Shown: piece by piece, positions 8,308 through 18,875 of the stretch | How the letters are laid out: each line of letters starts with the position of its first letter | How positions within the stretch are numbered: the first letter of the stretch is position 1 | Origin: Polyangiaceae bacterium | Lineage (GTDB): Bacteria > Myxococcota_A > Polyangia > Polyangiales > Polyangiaceae | Length of the DNA stretch: 51,125 nt | Assembly: GCA_009780955.1 (NCBI GenBank) | Contig: WQZB01000032.1 | Location: 1-51,125, forward strand | Reading direction: 5' to 3' | Notes under the pieces: model-generated | The model's input: the letters and a program-made list of their open reading frames with translations, nothing else | Database searches by the model: none | What the model was told of the DNA's origin: nothing | Program-made: the position numbers and the translations under genes

Positions 8308-9516
8308 CTAGCGGCGCAGCACCTCTATGCCCGGCAGCTTCTTGCCCTCGATGAGTTCGAGGGAAGCGCCGCCGCCGGTGGAGATGTGGCTAAACTTCTT
8401 GGCCACATCGCTGCCCGCTTCTTTCACCGCCGCGGCGCTGTCTCCACCGCCGATGACTGTGAATGCCTTCGAATTGGCCAAAGCTCGCGCAACGCCAAAA
8501 GTGCCTTTGGAAAAAGGCGTTTTTTCGAACAGCCCCATGGGGCCATTCCAAAATACGCTCTTGGCTTTGTCGAACCACTTTTGGAATTCAGCGAGCGACT
8601 TCGGGCCAACGTCGAGCGCCATGTGATTGTCGGGAATGCTGCCAACATCGACGACTTTGCCCTCTTTGGCTTCGATGCTTTGCGCGACGACGACGTCCAC
8701 GGGCAACGCTATCGTCACTTTCTTTTCCTGAGCCTTTTCGAGGATTGTGCGGGCAAGAGCCGTTTTTTCGTTTTCAACCTTCGACGATTTCATGGCGATG
8801 CCCTTCGCCGCAAGGAACGTATTGGCCATGGCGCCACCAATGACGATGGCGTCCACCTTCTCGAGCAAGGACTCAATCACGGCGATCTTGTCCGATACCT
8901 TTGCGCCGCCCAAAACGGCGACGAAAGGCTTGTCGGGATTCGAAACAATCTTGCCGAGCGCTTTGATTTCCTTCTCGAGGAGAAAGCCGCAACCGCGCTC
9001 ACTCACCAACTTTGGCAATGCATGCACCGATGCGTGTGCGCGGTGCACGGCGCCGAACGCGTCGTCGACGTACACATCGCAAAGCGCGGCGAGTTGCGCG
9101 GCGAAAGACTCGTCGTTTTTCTCTTCCTCTGCATGAAAGCGAAGGTTTTCGAGCAGGCATACCTGACCGGCACGCAGGTCGAAAACGACTTTCTTGGCTG
9201 CATCGCCGACCGAGTCTTCGGGCAGGTGGACTTCGACGCCGAGCAGATCTGCGAGACGTGCAGCACACGGCTCGAGCGACAGCTTCGGATCGGGTCCTTT
9301 TTTCGGGCGGCCAAGGTGGCTTGCGAGGATGACGCGCGCGCCGCGATCCATCGCGTGCTTGATGGTGGGCAGCGCTTCGCGAATGCGCGCATCGTCGGTG
9401 ATGACTTGCTTTCCGCTCTGCTCTTCGAGCGGCACATTGAAGTCGACACGGATAAAAACGCGCTTTTGGTCGATGGGAAGTTCGTTGATGGGCACAATGC
9501 CGGCTAGCGTGGTCAT
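8308..9516 (-). CDS. pgk: Phosphoglycerate kinase
   Basis: This enzyme converts 1,3-bisphosphoglycerate and ADP to 3-phosphoglycerate and ATP in glycolysis, in the cytoplasm. The N-terminal RVFIRVDFNVPLEE and ASHLGRPKKGPDPKLSL are the substrate-binding signature of the family. VLGGAKVSDKI and FWNGPMGLFE follow, and GGGDSAAAV near the C-terminus is the nucleotide-side glycine loop. Length 402 is typical. It follows gap by 9 bases on the same strand, so the two are co-transcribed. Confidence 0.97.
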   Translation of the reverse strand: MTTLAGIVPINELPIDQKRVFIRVDFNVPLEEQSGKQVITDDARIREALPTIKHAMDRGARVILASHLGRPKKGPDPKLSLEPCAARLADLLGVEVHLPEDSVGDAAKKVVFDLRAGQVCLLENLRFHAEEEKNDESFAAQLAALCDVYVDDAFGAVHRAHASVHALPKLVSERGCGFLLEKEIKALGKIVSNPDKPFVAVLGGAKVSDKIAVIESLLEKVDAIVIGGAMANTFLAAKGIAMKSSKVENEKTALARTILEKAQEKKVTIALPVDVVVAQSIEAKEGKVVDVGSIPDNHMALDVGPKSLAEFQKWFDKAKSVFWNGPMGLFEKTPFSKGTFGVARALANSKAFTVIGGGDSAAAVKEAGSDVAKKFSHISTGGGASLELIEGKKLPGIEVLRR

Positions 9517-9525
9517 TCTCGTTCC

Positions 9526-10542
9526 TTAGAGCTTGGCCGCTACCAGTTGAGCGAGTTCGACCATGCGGTTCGAGAATCCCCATTCGTTGTCGTACCAGCT
9601 CATGATCTTCGCGAAGTTGTCGCCCATGACTTGGGTAACCGTTGCATCGAAGATCGACGAACGCGGATCGCCAATGAAGTCGCTCGAGACGAGCGGCTCT
9701 TCGGTGTAGCCGAGAATATTTTTCATCGCGCCTTGGCTCGCGGTCTTCATCGCTGCGTGAATCGCGTCCTTCGTGATGGGCTTTTCGGTCTCGAAGGTAA
9801 GATCGACGACACTGCAATCCATCGTGGGAACGCGAATGGCTTGGCCGTCGAACTTGCCTTTGAGCGCTGGAATGACTTCGGCAAGGGCCTTGGCAGCACC
9901 CGTTGACGATGGGATCATGTTTTGTGCGGCCGCGCGGGCGCGGCGCAAATCGCCCTTGCGATGCGGCACATCGAGGACGGCTTGGTCGTTCGTGTACGAG
10001 TGCACCGTTGTCATGAGCGCGCGCTTGACGCCAAACGAGTCATGAAGAACCTTCGCGACCGGTGCGAGGCAATTCGTCGTGCACGAGCCGCACGAAATGA
10101 TGTGATGCTTCGTGCCGTCGTACTCTTGGGTGTTTACGCCAAGAACGATGGTGGCATCCTGGTTTTTCGCCGGCGCCGAAATGATCACCTTTTTTGCGCC
10201 TGCTTCGATGTGACTCTTCGCCTTCTCTTTGTCGGTGAACAGGCCCGTGCACTCGAGCACGATGTCAACGCCGAGATCTTTCCACGGAAGCTTGCTTGGA
10301 TCTTTCTCGGCCACGATTTTGATCGATTTGCCGGCAATTTTGAGGGCACCGTCGGCCACCTCGGCGCGCTGTTCGGCGCGCCCGTGCACGGTGTCGTAGT
10401 TGTACAAGTGGGCCAGCGTTTTGTCGCTGGTGAGGTCGTTGACCGCAACGACCTCGATGTCCTTCACATTGCGCTCGTACATGGCGCGGACGATACAGCG
10501 ACCAATGCGACCGAAGCCGTTGATGGCAATTTTCCTGGACAT
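9526..10542 (-). CDS. gap: Glyceraldehyde-3-phosphate dehydrogenase, type I
   Basis: This enzyme oxidises and phosphorylates glyceraldehyde-3-phosphate with NAD(P)+. The Rossmann start KIAINGFGRIGR and the active-site SCGSCTTNCLAP (catalytic Cys and the conserved following Thr/Asn) are present, as is the C-terminal SWYDNEWGFSNRMV. Length 338 is normal. The start is well supported: AAGGAG lies 5 bases upstream (10548-10553). It is the first gene of the gap-pgk operon; tpiA sits 15 kb away. Confidence 0.97.
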   Translation of the reverse strand: MSRKIAINGFGRIGRCIVRAMYERNVKDIEVVAVNDLTSDKTLAHLYNYDTVHGRAEQRAEVADGALKIAGKSIKIVAEKDPSKLPWKDLGVDIVLECTGLFTDKEKAKSHIEAGAKKVIISAPAKNQDATIVLGVNTQEYDGTKHHIISCGSCTTNCLAPVAKVLHDSFGVKRALMTTVHSYTNDQAVLDVPHRKGDLRRARAAAQNMIPSSTGAAKALAEVIPALKGKFDGQAIRVPTMDCSVVDLTFETEKPITKDAIHAAMKTASQGAMKNILGYTEEPLVSSDFIGDPRSSIFDATVTQVMGDNFAKIMSWYDNEWGFSNRMVELAQLVAAKL

Positions 10543-10547
10543 GGTAA

Positions 10548-10553
10548 CTCCTT
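10548..10553 (-). promoter_or_regulatory. Strong ribosome binding site of gap
   Basis: Read on the minus strand it is AAGGAG with a 5-base spacer to ATG. It is one of the few near-consensus sites in the window, in keeping with a highly expressed glycolytic gene. Confidence 0.75.
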
Positions 10554-10705
10554 AAAAGAACCTTTGGGCGGCGCAAGGTAGTCGCGCGCCGACCGATCGG
10601 CAAGGGTGCCTGTCACAAGCAGTGCGCACAAGCTGCGAGCGTGCCACCCATGACGTCCTTGCCGTGTGTCAGTGTAGTAATTCAGCCCACAAGAGCCAAC
10701 ACTCA

Positions 10706-11782
10706 ATGGACCAAACTCGCTCTCTGCTTCCGTTCGATCTCGCAGTGCCAATCATCCAGGCACCCATGGCAGGCGTTTCGACGCCAACCCTCGCCGCAGC
10801 GGTTTCGAACGCGGGAGGACTCGGATCCATCGGCATTGGAGCAAGCACGGTCACCAATGCCCGCCAGATGATCGAACAGACGCGCGCGCTCACGCCGCGC
10901 CCGTTCAATGTCAACGTGTTCTGCCATGAACCCGCACGTCGCGATCCTGCACGCGAGAGGGTATGGCTCGGTCATCTCGCGCCATTGTTCAACGAGCTCG
11001 GTACCCCTACGCCAACGTCGCTCAGCGAGATCTACACGTCGTTCTTGGTCGACGACGAAGCGTTCGAGATGCTGCTCACCGAGCGCCCGCCCATCGTCAG
11101 TTTCCATTTCGGCATCCCCTCGCCCGATCGCCTTGCCGCATGTCGCCAGGCAGGCATCAAAACTATGGCGACGGCCACAAACCCACGCGAAGCCGAACGA
11201 ATCGAGAGGGCAGGCATCGACGTGATCATCGCGCAGGGAATCGAAGCTGGCGGACACCGAGGCACCTTCAATCCCAACGAGGTCGACGAAGAATGGAGCA
11301 CGAGTGTCCTCGTTCGATCTCTCGCTAGACAGACGAAGCTGCCCATCGTTGCCACAGGCGGCATCATGGATGGCCGTGGAATCAAGGCTGCCCTCGAACT
11401 CGGCGCCGCCGCCGCACAACTTGGCACAGCGTTCATCTCGTGCCCCGAGTCAGCGGCGAACGCGAACTACCGACGTGCACTGAAGAGCGCGCGCGCAGCC
11501 ACGACGAGGCTCACGTCGGTCGTGTCAGGGCGCCCCGCCCGCAGCATGGTCAATCGATTCATCGTCTACGCGGAGGCGGCGGGAAGCCCCGCGCCGCCCG
11601 CGTATCCTCTCGCGTACGACGCGGCAAAGCAGCTCAACATTGCCGCTATGAAACATGGCGACGACGGATTTGCGGCCCAGTGGGCGGGCCAAGGAGCACC
11701 GCTTGCCCGCGAGCTTGCAGCCGCCGAACTCGTCGAGACACTCGCTCGCGAGATGTCGTCCACACAAGCTGTCAGGATGTGA
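10706..11782 (+). CDS. Nitronate monooxygenase (2-nitropropane dioxygenase family)
   Basis: This 358-residue FMN TIM-barrel protein oxidises alkyl nitronates such as propionate-3-nitronate. [18 protein letters not shown] opens the barrel. [11 protein letters not shown] at about 178-188 carries the family's catalytic His, and [17 protein letters not shown] forms the phosphate-binding end. The start ATG 10706 aligns with the family; the 28 extra residues of the longer frame do not. It is divergent from gap and its 3' end overlaps ftsH by 11 bases tail to tail. Confidence 0.9.
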   Translation: MDQTRSLLPFDLAVPIIQAPMAGVSTPTLAAAVSNAGGLGSIGIGASTVTNARQMIEQTRALTPRPFNVNVFCHEPARRDPARERVWLGHLAPLFNELGTPTPTSLSEIYTSFLVDDEAFEMLLTERPPIVSFHFGIPSPDRLAACRQAGIKTMATATNPREAERIERAGIDVIIAQGIEAGGHRGTFNPNEVDEEWSTSVLVRSLARQTKLPIVATGGIMDGRGIKAALELGAAAAQLGTAFISCPESAANANYRRALKSARAATTRLTSVVSGRPARSMVNRFIVYAEAAGSPAPPAYPLAYDAAKQLNIAAMKHGDDGFAAQWAGQGAPLARELAAAELVETLAREMSSTQAVRM

Positions 11783-13712
11783 CCGGTTTCGGCGGCCCGC
11801 CGAAAATGCTTGCGGCCTTACGCTTGTCCTGCTTGGCCTTCTCTTTTTCTGCGTATGTCGGAATGATGATTCTGGTGCGAGGTGGGATCTCTCGCCCCTC
11901 GAAGATGGCCTTGAGATCTTCCGCATCGAGCGTTTCAAATTCGAGCAGCGCTTTGGCAATGGCTTCCACGCGATGGCGCTTTTCGAGAAGAAGAGTTTTG
12001 ACTTTGTTGTACTGGTCTTGAATGAGCGCGCGCACTTCCTGGTCGATTTCGCGCGCCGTTTGCTCCGAGTAATCTTGGCTGCGTTGCATGTAGTCGCGCC
12101 CGAGAAAAATTGAGCCTTCCTCACCGCCATACGCGAGCGGCCCCATCTTCTCGCTCATGCCGTACTCGCACACCATGGCACGAGCAATTTGCGTGAGCTG
12201 CTTGATGTCGTTCGATGCTCCGGTGGTGAGCCTTCCGAAGAACACTTCTTCTGCGATGCGCCCACCAAGGGCCGATTGGATCTGCGCCTCGAACTGTTCT
12301 TTCGTGCGACTTAGAACATCGCCCTTTGGCAGCGGCATGGTTACGCCAAGGGCTCGACCGCGTGGGATGATGGTGACCTTGTGGACCGGATCGTGGTTCT
12401 CGTTGGCGATCATCATGACGGCGTGGCCCGCCTCGTGGACGGCGGTATTCCACTTTTCTTCTTCCGTCATGACCATCGAGCGGCGCTCGGAGCCCATGAG
12501 AACCTTGTCTTTCGCGAGCTCGAAGTCCGCCATGCTCACGGCGTCTTTGTCTTGGCGGGCGGCGAGAAGCGCGGCTTCGTTGACAAGGTTTTCGAGATCG
12601 GCGCCCGCGAAACCTGGTGTACCACGCGCAATGATTTCCATTTCGACGTCGGCCGAAAGCGGAACCCTCTTGGTGTGAACTCGCAAAATCGCCTCGCGGC
12701 CACGCACATCAGGGCGGTTGACCGTAATGCGGCGATCGAAGCGGCCCGGGCGCAAAATGGCCGGATCGAGAACATCGGGACGGTTCGTGGCCGCGATGAT
12801 GATGACGCCTTCGTTCGACTCGAACCCGTCCATCTCGACGAGAAGCTGGTTCAGCGTTTGCTCGCGCTCGTCATGCCCGCCGCCAAGCCCGGCTCCGCGA
12901 TGACGACCCACCGCGTCGATCTCGTCGATGAAAATAATGCAAGGTGCATGTTTTTTCCCTTGCTCGAAAAGGTCGCGGACGCGGCTTGCGCCGACGCCGA
13001 CAAACATCTCGACGAAGTCAGAGCCGGAAATGCTGAAGAAGGGAACACCCGCTTCCCCGGCGATGGCCCGTGCGAGAAGTGTTTTGCCAGTTCCTGGCGG
13101 GCCGATCATGAGCACACCCTTCGGGATGCGCCCGCCAAGGCGCTGAAATTTCTTTGGGTCTTTGAGAAACGCGATGATCTCCTCGACCTCGTCTTTGGCC
13201 TCTTCCACACCCGCAACGTCGGCAAAAGTGATCTTGTTCTGCGAGTCCGAAAGCATGCGCGCTTTGGACTTGCCAAAGCTCATTGCCTTGCCGCCACCCG
13301 CCTGAAGCTGCCTCATGAAGAAGAAGAACATCAGGATCAAAAATGCCATTGGAATGAGCGTGACGAGCGTGCTCGACCAGATGGGCGACTGATCTTCCTT
13401 CTCGAAGATGATTTTCGGCGGCGCGACGGACGGGTCGGTTGGCTTCAGCGTTTCGAGCAGCTTTTCGTCGGCAACCGGGCCAACGGCTTCTTTCGTGCTG
13501 GCAGCTTTGTTTGGCTCAGCGCCTTTCATTCGATACGTGTAGTCGCGATCTTTGATGCGGATTTCGTCAACGTTTCCTTTGTGGACTTCGCTGACGAAAT
13601 CGCTGAACGCGACGGGGCCCTTGCGCTCTGCCGGGGTCAAGAAATTCCAGATCGTGAGAAATGCCACGATGAGAACGACCCAGAGGAGCAGCGTTTTGTG
13701 CGATTGCTTCAC
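11772..13712 (-). CDS. ftsH: ATP-dependent zinc metalloprotease FtsH
   Basis: This is a membrane-bound AAA+ protease for quality control of membrane and regulatory proteins. An N-terminal helix (about 8-25) and a periplasmic region precede a second helix (about 115-135). The AAA domain has [18 protein letters not shown] near 205, [12 protein letters not shown] and the SRH region. The zinc site HEAGH is near 427. Length 646 is typical. The start is GTG, with GAGGT about 5 bases upstream. It lies 128 bases downstream of tilS, an arrangement seen in many bacteria. Confidence 0.96.
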   Translation of the reverse strand: MKQSHKTLLLWVVLIVAFLTIWNFLTPAERKGPVAFSDFVSEVHKGNVDEIRIKDRDYTYRMKGAEPNKAASTKEAVGPVADEKLLETLKPTDPSVAPPKIIFEKEDQSPIWSSTLVTLIPMAFLILMFFFFMRQLQAGGGKAMSFGKSKARMLSDSQNKITFADVAGVEEAKDEVEEIIAFLKDPKKFQRLGGRIPKGVLMIGPPGTGKTLLARAIAGEAGVPFFSISGSDFVEMFVGVGASRVRDLFEQGKKHAPCIIFIDEIDAVGRHRGAGLGGGHDEREQTLNQLLVEMDGFESNEGVIIIAATNRPDVLDPAILRPGRFDRRITVNRPDVRGREAILRVHTKRVPLSADVEMEIIARGTPGFAGADLENLVNEAALLAARQDKDAVSMADFELAKDKVLMGSERRSMVMTEEEKWNTAVHEAGHAVMMIANENHDPVHKVTIIPRGRALGVTMPLPKGDVLSRTKEQFEAQIQSALGGRIAEEVFFGRLTTGASNDIKQLTQIARAMVCEYGMSEKMGPLAYGGEEGSIFLGRDYMQRSQDYSEQTAREIDQEVRALIQDQYNKVKTLLLEKRHRVEAIAKALLEFETLDAEDLKAIFEGREIPPRTRIIIPTYAEKEKAKQDKRKAASIFGGPPKPVTS

Positions 13713-13840
13713 GTTGACCTCAAACCTTTAGGCTACCACGTCGTCAGATGCTCGTCTTCGTCTCTGTCTAACTAGCTTTCATAGCCATTCATGCGGGCCA
13801 GCGCGACCCCCGAGCGACCTCATTCGCGCACGCGATTGTG

Positions 13841-14725
13841 TCAAGCCCGTGAACTAGCCCGAGGTTTTGCGGCGTTGTCGGCAACGGCCGCGACCAGACC
13901 TCCAGGAAGCCAAACCCTGGCCGTTTTCGAACGGGACCGTGCAAGGTCGCGCAGCTTTTGCTCGGTTGTGCGTGGCAGCGGAAAATTCGATGCAATAGCG
14001 GCGCCGCGGTCGACCGAAAGCTCATCGGCGAGAGCCTCGAGGTGTCGCACGATGCCTGGGCCAAGCGCTTCCAGCAGAGGCAGTAGCTCGCGGCGAACGC
14101 GTGCACGTAGGTAGCGTGGATCGTGATTCGACGGGTCGGACGCAAACTGGATCCGACGCCGCGTGAGGTGAGCGAGCACGTCCGAGCGCCTCGCGCGGAG
14201 CATGGGACGAACGAGCTCGATCGTATCAAGCCCCTCAGTGGTTGCGAGCGTTGCGAGCGGCGCTCGAGGCGGCAGAACAGCAAGGCCTCGAGGGCCCGCG
14301 CCACGAAGCAAGCGCATGAGCACGGTTTCGGCGCGATCGTCGGCGTGATGCGCGGTCGCGATCGCCTGGGCCCCAAGTTGTCGTGCCACCGCAGCGAGCG
14401 CTGCATACCGTGCTTGCCGTGCACGCGCCTGAAGGTTGCTCCCGCTTCCGACATGAACGCACGTTCGACCAAATGGCACACGAACGCTCTCGGCAAAAGC
14501 AGCCGCAAGATCGAGCTCCGCGGATGCACCTTCGCGCAGGCCGTGATCGACACCATGAGCATGAAGGTGAATGTCGAAGCCAGGAGCAATGCGTTGTGCC
14601 ACGTCGAACAGCGCCATGGAATCCGGACCACCGCTTACCGCGACAACGAGCACACTGCCCCGAGGGAGCTTCGTTTCTCCTGCAAAAGCACGGCGGACCA
14701 TGGTGACGAGCGAAGGCGTCGTCAC
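13841..14725 (-). CDS. tilS: tRNA(Ile)-lysidine synthase
   Basis: TilS attaches lysine to C34 of the CAU anticodon of tRNA-Ile2, changing its codon and amino-acid identity. The N-type PP-loop ATPase motif VVAVSGGPDSMALFD is at about 27-41, and ATAHHADDRAETVLMRLLRGAG follows. At 294 residues it is the short form with little of the C-terminal domain. It begins 3 bases after the upstream kinase stop, so the two are translationally close, and it precedes ftsH. Confidence 0.92.
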   Translation of the reverse strand: MTTPSLVTMVRRAFAGETKLPRGSVLVVAVSGGPDSMALFDVAQRIAPGFDIHLHAHGVDHGLREGASAELDLAAAFAESVRVPFGRTCVHVGSGSNLQARARQARYAALAAVARQLGAQAIATAHHADDRAETVLMRLLRGAGPRGLAVLPPRAPLATLATTEGLDTIELVRPMLRARRSDVLAHLTRRRIQFASDPSNHDPRYLRARVRRELLPLLEALGPGIVRHLEALADELSVDRGAAIASNFPLPRTTEQKLRDLARSRSKTARVWLPGGLVAAVADNAAKPRASSRA

Positions 14726-14728
14726 TGT

Positions 14729-15913
14729 TTATTGTCCATTCGCACCGCGCATATCGGGGATCTCCGTCACCGCCGAAGGCGGAATGTCTTGAGGCAACGC
14801 GAAAGGCATTATGGCGTCAGCGCACTCTACCATGGGGAGCTCGGCGGGAGTGCGCAACGCACATTCGGAGCCCTCGTCGGCCTTTGCGCTTGCGTCCTTC
14901 ACGGCGTGGCCGTCATGCCACGCAAAAAGAATGACCACCGAGGCCAGCACGGTGGCGGCGGCTGCCGTGCGTCGCACGCGTGACGAATGCGAGTCACTAG
15001 CCTCGCGCGCGAGACCCGCAACGCCGGGGACAAGCCGGCGATAAGGATCACGCTGCGCATGGCTCGTGCGTACGATGTCGTGGAGCGCACGCGCCATTGC
15101 ACCAGCATTGGCGAACCGTGCCGCGGGATCGTGCGCGAGAGCCCTATTGAACCATGCATCAATGGCCCTTGGCAGCTCCGGTCGGAGCTCGGTTGGTCGG
15201 TCGAAACGCCCCGCGTCGATGGCGAAGTAGAAGCCCTCGAGCGAATGGGCGTTGTACGGCGAGCGTTGTGTGAGCGCAAAATAGGCGACGGCAGCGAGCG
15301 AGAACAAATCTGATCGCTCGTCGGTTTTTTCAGGATCAAACATGTGCTCTGGGCTCATGTACCGTGCAGTGCCGGCAGCCAGCCGATCGCCCTCGATGCA
15401 TTCGTCACTCCGCACCGGTTTGGCGACGCCAAAATCGAGCAGCTTCACGCTTAGCGGCTGGCCAGCCTGGCCAGTTTCGAGGAAAACGTTCTCTGGCTTG
15501 ATGTCGCGATGCACAAATCCCGCCTTATGCGCTTGCGATAGCGCATTGCATGTCTGCGAAACAAGGTTCGCAACGTCGCCAAGCGACAGGGGCCCGAGAC
15601 GTTGCACGCGCTGCTCGAGAGTCTCGCCGCGCAACAATTCGAGCACGAGATATGGTTCGCCCCCCTCGGTCAGCCGGCAATCGAGCACTCGAACGACGTG
15701 TGGGCTGTTGATCGCCCCGGTGATGCGCGCCTCACGGAGAAAGCGTTCGCGAGCGCCTGGTGTCAGCGCCCACTCGGGCGACATGAATTTGACCGCGACT
15801 TGCTTGCCAAGAAGCAGATGCTCCGTAAGCCAAACGCTTCCCATGCCGCCGTTGGCGATCTTGCGAACGAGGCGAAGCGTCCCTGAGAGGACTTGTCCCG
15901 GTTCGAGGTTCAC
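14729..15913 (-). CDS. Membrane-anchored Ser/Thr protein kinase
   Basis: This 394-residue protein has a PknB-type catalytic domain at about 12-280. The Gly loop is IANGGMGSVW, then VAVKF, the canonical catalytic loop HRDIKPEN near 134, DFGVAKP and the activation-loop end GTARYMSPEH. One membrane helix follows at about 315-333, and a short extracytoplasmic tail of about 55 residues ends in PDMRGANGQ. All catalytic residues are present, so it should be active. It is the upstream partner of tilS-ftsH. The tail is short and has no recognisable sensor domain. Confidence 0.93.
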   Translation of the reverse strand: MNLEPGQVLSGTLRLVRKIANGGMGSVWLTEHLLLGKQVAVKFMSPEWALTPGARERFLREARITGAINSPHVVRVLDCRLTEGGEPYLVLELLRGETLEQRVQRLGPLSLGDVANLVSQTCNALSQAHKAGFVHRDIKPENVFLETGQAGQPLSVKLLDFGVAKPVRSDECIEGDRLAAGTARYMSPEHMFDPEKTDERSDLFSLAAVAYFALTQRSPYNAHSLEGFYFAIDAGRFDRPTELRPELPRAIDAWFNRALAHDPAARFANAGAMARALHDIVRTSHAQRDPYRRLVPGVAGLAREASDSHSSRVRRTAAAATVLASVVILFAWHDGHAVKDASAKADEGSECALRTPAELPMVECADAIMPFALPQDIPPSAVTEIPDMRGANGQ

Positions 15914-16080
15914 GTACCGCAGTCGGGTGCACCGCGCATGCCCCGTTTACGATGCGCGGCACCATGCCCACATAGGCGTTTTCGATGAAATTTATCGTTG
16001 ATCGAACACCACGGCCGTGGCTACGCGCCACGTTCCCTCGTGGCATGCCGCGGGTGGGACACGTGGGGCGTGAGGGAAAG

Positions 16081-18834
16081 TCAACCGCCGCCCGCCATCG
16101 AGACACGTACTTCGTTCGTTTTGTCTGGCACGACCTCGACAACGATGCTCTTCCTCACACCATTCGGTGCTGTTAGCTCGAGTGCGTGGCGCCCTGATGG
16201 GACCGGTCGGTTGAAGATATGGCCGGCGCCAAGTTCACTTCCGTTGTCGATGATCTGGCTACACTTCGGCATGCACACGACCGTGATCGCGCCCATGCCT
16301 CCGGCTTTTTTCGGTCCCGCAGCTGCTGGCTGCGGATTGCGGCGTGCTGCTGGAGCTGCATGCGCGGTTTTGACGCTTGTGGTGTTGGGCGCGGGCGATG
16401 CCGGCAGCTCTATGGATGTAGTCTCGGTTGGCGCAAGATCAGCACTCGACGCGGCCGGCGTTGCTTGTGGGGCTGGTGCGACTGATGCGACTGGTGGGGT
16501 TGCCGTACTGGTTGCCATGGCCTCCGGCGCAGGGGCGGACTTGCTGGCACCTGTAGGAGGCACGGGCGCGGAACTGCTCGTGGACGCAGCGTGGTTATTC
16601 GACCGTGATGAGTTGATTGCCGAGACAATGGCGATCACCATAACCGCAATGAGCACCACGATGGCACCTGCAAGCACCGCGATAGCCCACGTCGACGACT
16701 TGAAACGCTGCCACGCCGATGGGGTGTGGGTGGGTGGCAGTGTCGAACGCGGAATTGTCGGGTGGCCACTTGACGGGGCACTCGCATACGGCTGCGCGTT
16801 GGCTTGCGACGAATAATCGAACGGTGCTCCCGAGCTTCGACTTTGCTCGCTCCTATCGAGCGGGGCTGGCACACCGACAGGACCGGCAGGACCTTGTTGC
16901 GCCAGCATCACGGTGGAAACGAACGCGAGGTTGCTCATGCCGGGGGGCGTGACTGATGGGTAGTCGTGCGGCGACGCTGGTGGTGACACTGGCGCGCTGC
17001 TCGGCACCGCCAGTCGCGAAGGCAGCGGGGGCCGCACCTCGTCGCTGGCTGGTCTGGCCGGCGGCTCTGGGAAGTCCTGGAAGGCTGGGGGAAATGCTCC
17101 CGGAACAGTGTACGTCGGCGTGACGGTCACCTCGTTGCGGTCCCCCGACGATTCGCGTTCGCGGGGAGCACCCGAAATGCCGTTGCCAACGGGCCCGCTG
17201 CCCAACGCCACGGTTGCGCGTGGGTCCACCTTCGCCTTCATCAGCGTTGGCATGCGCGACGAGTCGACGTCGGCTGTCCCTTGTGCTCCCGCCGCTTCCG
17301 CACTGCTCGCGTTCTCGAGCGCTGCCGGCGCGCCGCGAATTGTTTTGTCGTCAGCGTCGGCCAAAACGGGTGGCTTGGCAGGAGGGGGCGGCTTGGTGTG
17401 CGAGGGCTGCTGGTTGGTCGAAATCGGTGGCGTACCCGCCGCGGGGCGAGGCGATGCAATCCTCCTGGTGCGCCGACCGCTGGCGATTGGCTGCGAAGAA
17501 ATGTTGGCGTGCTCGGGCGTGCCGAGCTGGTGCGACGCAATCTGCGGTGCTGCGCGATCTGGCGCAGCCGACGTCGAATTGGCCGTTGAATCGGGCTGCG
17601 GCTCGGGTAGGTTGGCTTTCGGCGGGTGCGCAGTTGAGTAAGGCGTTTGCATGGGATCCTTTGATCCGGACGCCCCTGTTGGCACCTCCGAGCTGCTCGT
17701 ACAGCCCGAGCCGTCGAAGTGTGGTCGTTCAGGAAGCTCACCGACGTCGATGGTTTGCGTGACGTCGGTAGCCCAACGCAAGTGCGCCTCGCGCTTTTGA
17801 ATGCGATCGTAGAAGATCGATCGCGTGTAGGACGCAACTTCGTCCGCGCCAATGAACAAGCCGCGTCGCATGAGCAGCGACTGCAGGGCGCGCGACACCT
17901 CGCGAGCCGTGTAGAAGCGCTCGTCCGGGTTCTTCGAGAGCGCCTTCATGACGATTTGCTCGAGATCGACCGGGTAGCCGCGAATCACAGTCGACGGAGG
18001 CGGGACGATGCACTCTTGAACTTTGGCGAGCGTATCGAGATCGTTATCCATGCGGAAAAGGCGCCGGCCCGTTGTGAGCTCCCAAAGAACGACGCCAAGC
18101 GCGAAGATGTCGGTGCGCCGGTCGACACCCTCGCCGTGCACCTGCTCCGGCGACATGTAAGCGAGCTTGCCTTTGAGCGTGCCGGCGCGCGTGTGGCTCA
18201 TGCGCGTGTCGAACTTGGCGATGCCAAAGTCAACGACTTTCGTGGTGCCGTCGTAGGTCACAAATAGGTTGTGGGGGGTTACGTCACGATGCACAAGTCC
18301 CAGTTTTTCGCCGTTCTTACCGAGAAGTTCGTGAGCGGCGTGCAGACCCTCGGCCGCGTCGGCAATGACTCGGCATGCGATTTCTGGTGGCATGGCTGTA
18401 CCGAGTTCTTCGGTTTGGCGCATGACTTCGCGCAGCGGCTCGCCATGGAGGTACTCCATCGCGATCCAGTACGTGTCCTCGTGCTTGCCGAGATCAAAAA
18501 CCGTTGCGACGTTGGGGTGCGAGATACGCGCAGCAACGCGCGCCTCGTCGAGGAACATTTGGACGAACGACTCGTCCTCGACAAGGTGCGGGTGGATCTT
18601 CTTGATGGCGACCCACTTCTGGAACCCGCCGGGACCGTCCACGCGTGCAAGGTGCACGCTTGCCATTCCACCAACGCCAATTTCGTCGACGACACGGTAG
18701 CGGCCAAGGAAATACGTGCCCGCGCCGGGGCGGACGCCAGGCGTTGACCGGGGTGATTCGGACTGCGCCCCAGCCGACGACGGCGCCACGTCTCCCGGGT
18801 TCATTTCTGGCCGCTCGGCGCGATCGTTGGGCAA
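16081..18834 (-). CDS. Ser/Thr kinase with HRDVTPHN catalytic loop and long Pro/Ala linker
   Basis: This protein is about 917 residues long. The kinase domain (about 45-310) has EIGVGGMASVHLARV, VAIKKIHPHL, catalytic loop HRDVTPHN near 180 and DFGIAKFD. The Thr in place of the usual Lys after HRD is a variant common in myxobacterial kinases. A disordered Pro/Ser/Ala linker of about 400 residues leads to one membrane helix (about 715-740) and a C-terminal beta-rich region of about 70 residues with VVCMPKCSQIIDNG, possibly PEGA-like. The start is TTG 18834, chosen for AAAAGGAG 5 bases upstream; ATG 18804 is the alternative. It follows the secreted TPR-like gene by 41 bases, and that gene could encode its partner. 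Confidence 0.88.
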   Translation of the reverse strand: MPNDRAERPEMNPGDVAPSSAGAQSESPRSTPGVRPGAGTYFLGRYRVVDEIGVGGMASVHLARVDGPGGFQKWVAIKKIHPHLVEDESFVQMFLDEARVAARISHPNVATVFDLGKHEDTYWIAMEYLHGEPLREVMRQTEELGTAMPPEIACRVIADAAEGLHAAHELLGKNGEKLGLVHRDVTPHNLFVTYDGTTKVVDFGIAKFDTRMSHTRAGTLKGKLAYMSPEQVHGEGVDRRTDIFALGVVLWELTTGRRLFRMDNDLDTLAKVQECIVPPPSTVIRGYPVDLEQIVMKALSKNPDERFYTAREVSRALQSLLMRRGLFIGADEVASYTRSIFYDRIQKREAHLRWATDVTQTIDVGELPERPHFDGSGCTSSSEVPTGASGSKDPMQTPYSTAHPPKANLPEPQPDSTANSTSAAPDRAAPQIASHQLGTPEHANISSQPIASGRRTRRIASPRPAAGTPPISTNQQPSHTKPPPPAKPPVLADADDKTIRGAPAALENASSAEAAGAQGTADVDSSRMPTLMKAKVDPRATVALGSGPVGNGISGAPRERESSGDRNEVTVTPTYTVPGAFPPAFQDFPEPPARPASDEVRPPLPSRLAVPSSAPVSPPASPHDYPSVTPPGMSNLAFVSTVMLAQQGPAGPVGVPAPLDRSEQSRSSGAPFDYSSQANAQPYASAPSSGHPTIPRSTLPPTHTPSAWQRFKSSTWAIAVLAGAIVVLIAVMVIAIVSAINSSRSNNHAASTSSSAPVPPTGASKSAPAPEAMATSTATPPVASVAPAPQATPAASSADLAPTETTSIELPASPAPNTTSVKTAHAAPAARRNPQPAAAGPKKAGGMGAITVVCMPKCSQIIDNGSELGAGHIFNRPVPSGRHALELTAPNGVRKSIVVEVVPDKTNEVRVSMAGGG

Positions 18835-18839
18835 ATTGT

Positions 18840-18847
18840 CTCCTTTT
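18840..18847 (-). promoter_or_regulatory. Ribosome binding site selecting a TTG start
   Basis: On the minus strand this reads AAAAGGAG, 5 bases before TTG 18834. No comparable site precedes ATG 18804, so the TTG start is preferred. Confidence 0.6.
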
Positions 18848-18875
18848 GTGTTGTGGATGGAAGGAAGTGTGGGAA

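Noticed and set aside
8158-9507. Long plus-strand frame of 449 codons opposite pgk
   Set aside because: It is antisense to a full, convincing phosphoglycerate kinase and shows no known domain; it arises from GC-rich codon bias.
12381-13775. 464-codon plus-strand frame opposite ftsH
   Set aside because: It is antisense to FtsH, with no motif and residue use typical of a shadow frame.
16009-16020. 12-bp palindrome CCACGGCCGTGG after the HRDVTPHN kinase gene
   Set aside because: Short GC-rich palindromes are expected by chance in such DNA and there is no T-run, so it was not called a terminator.
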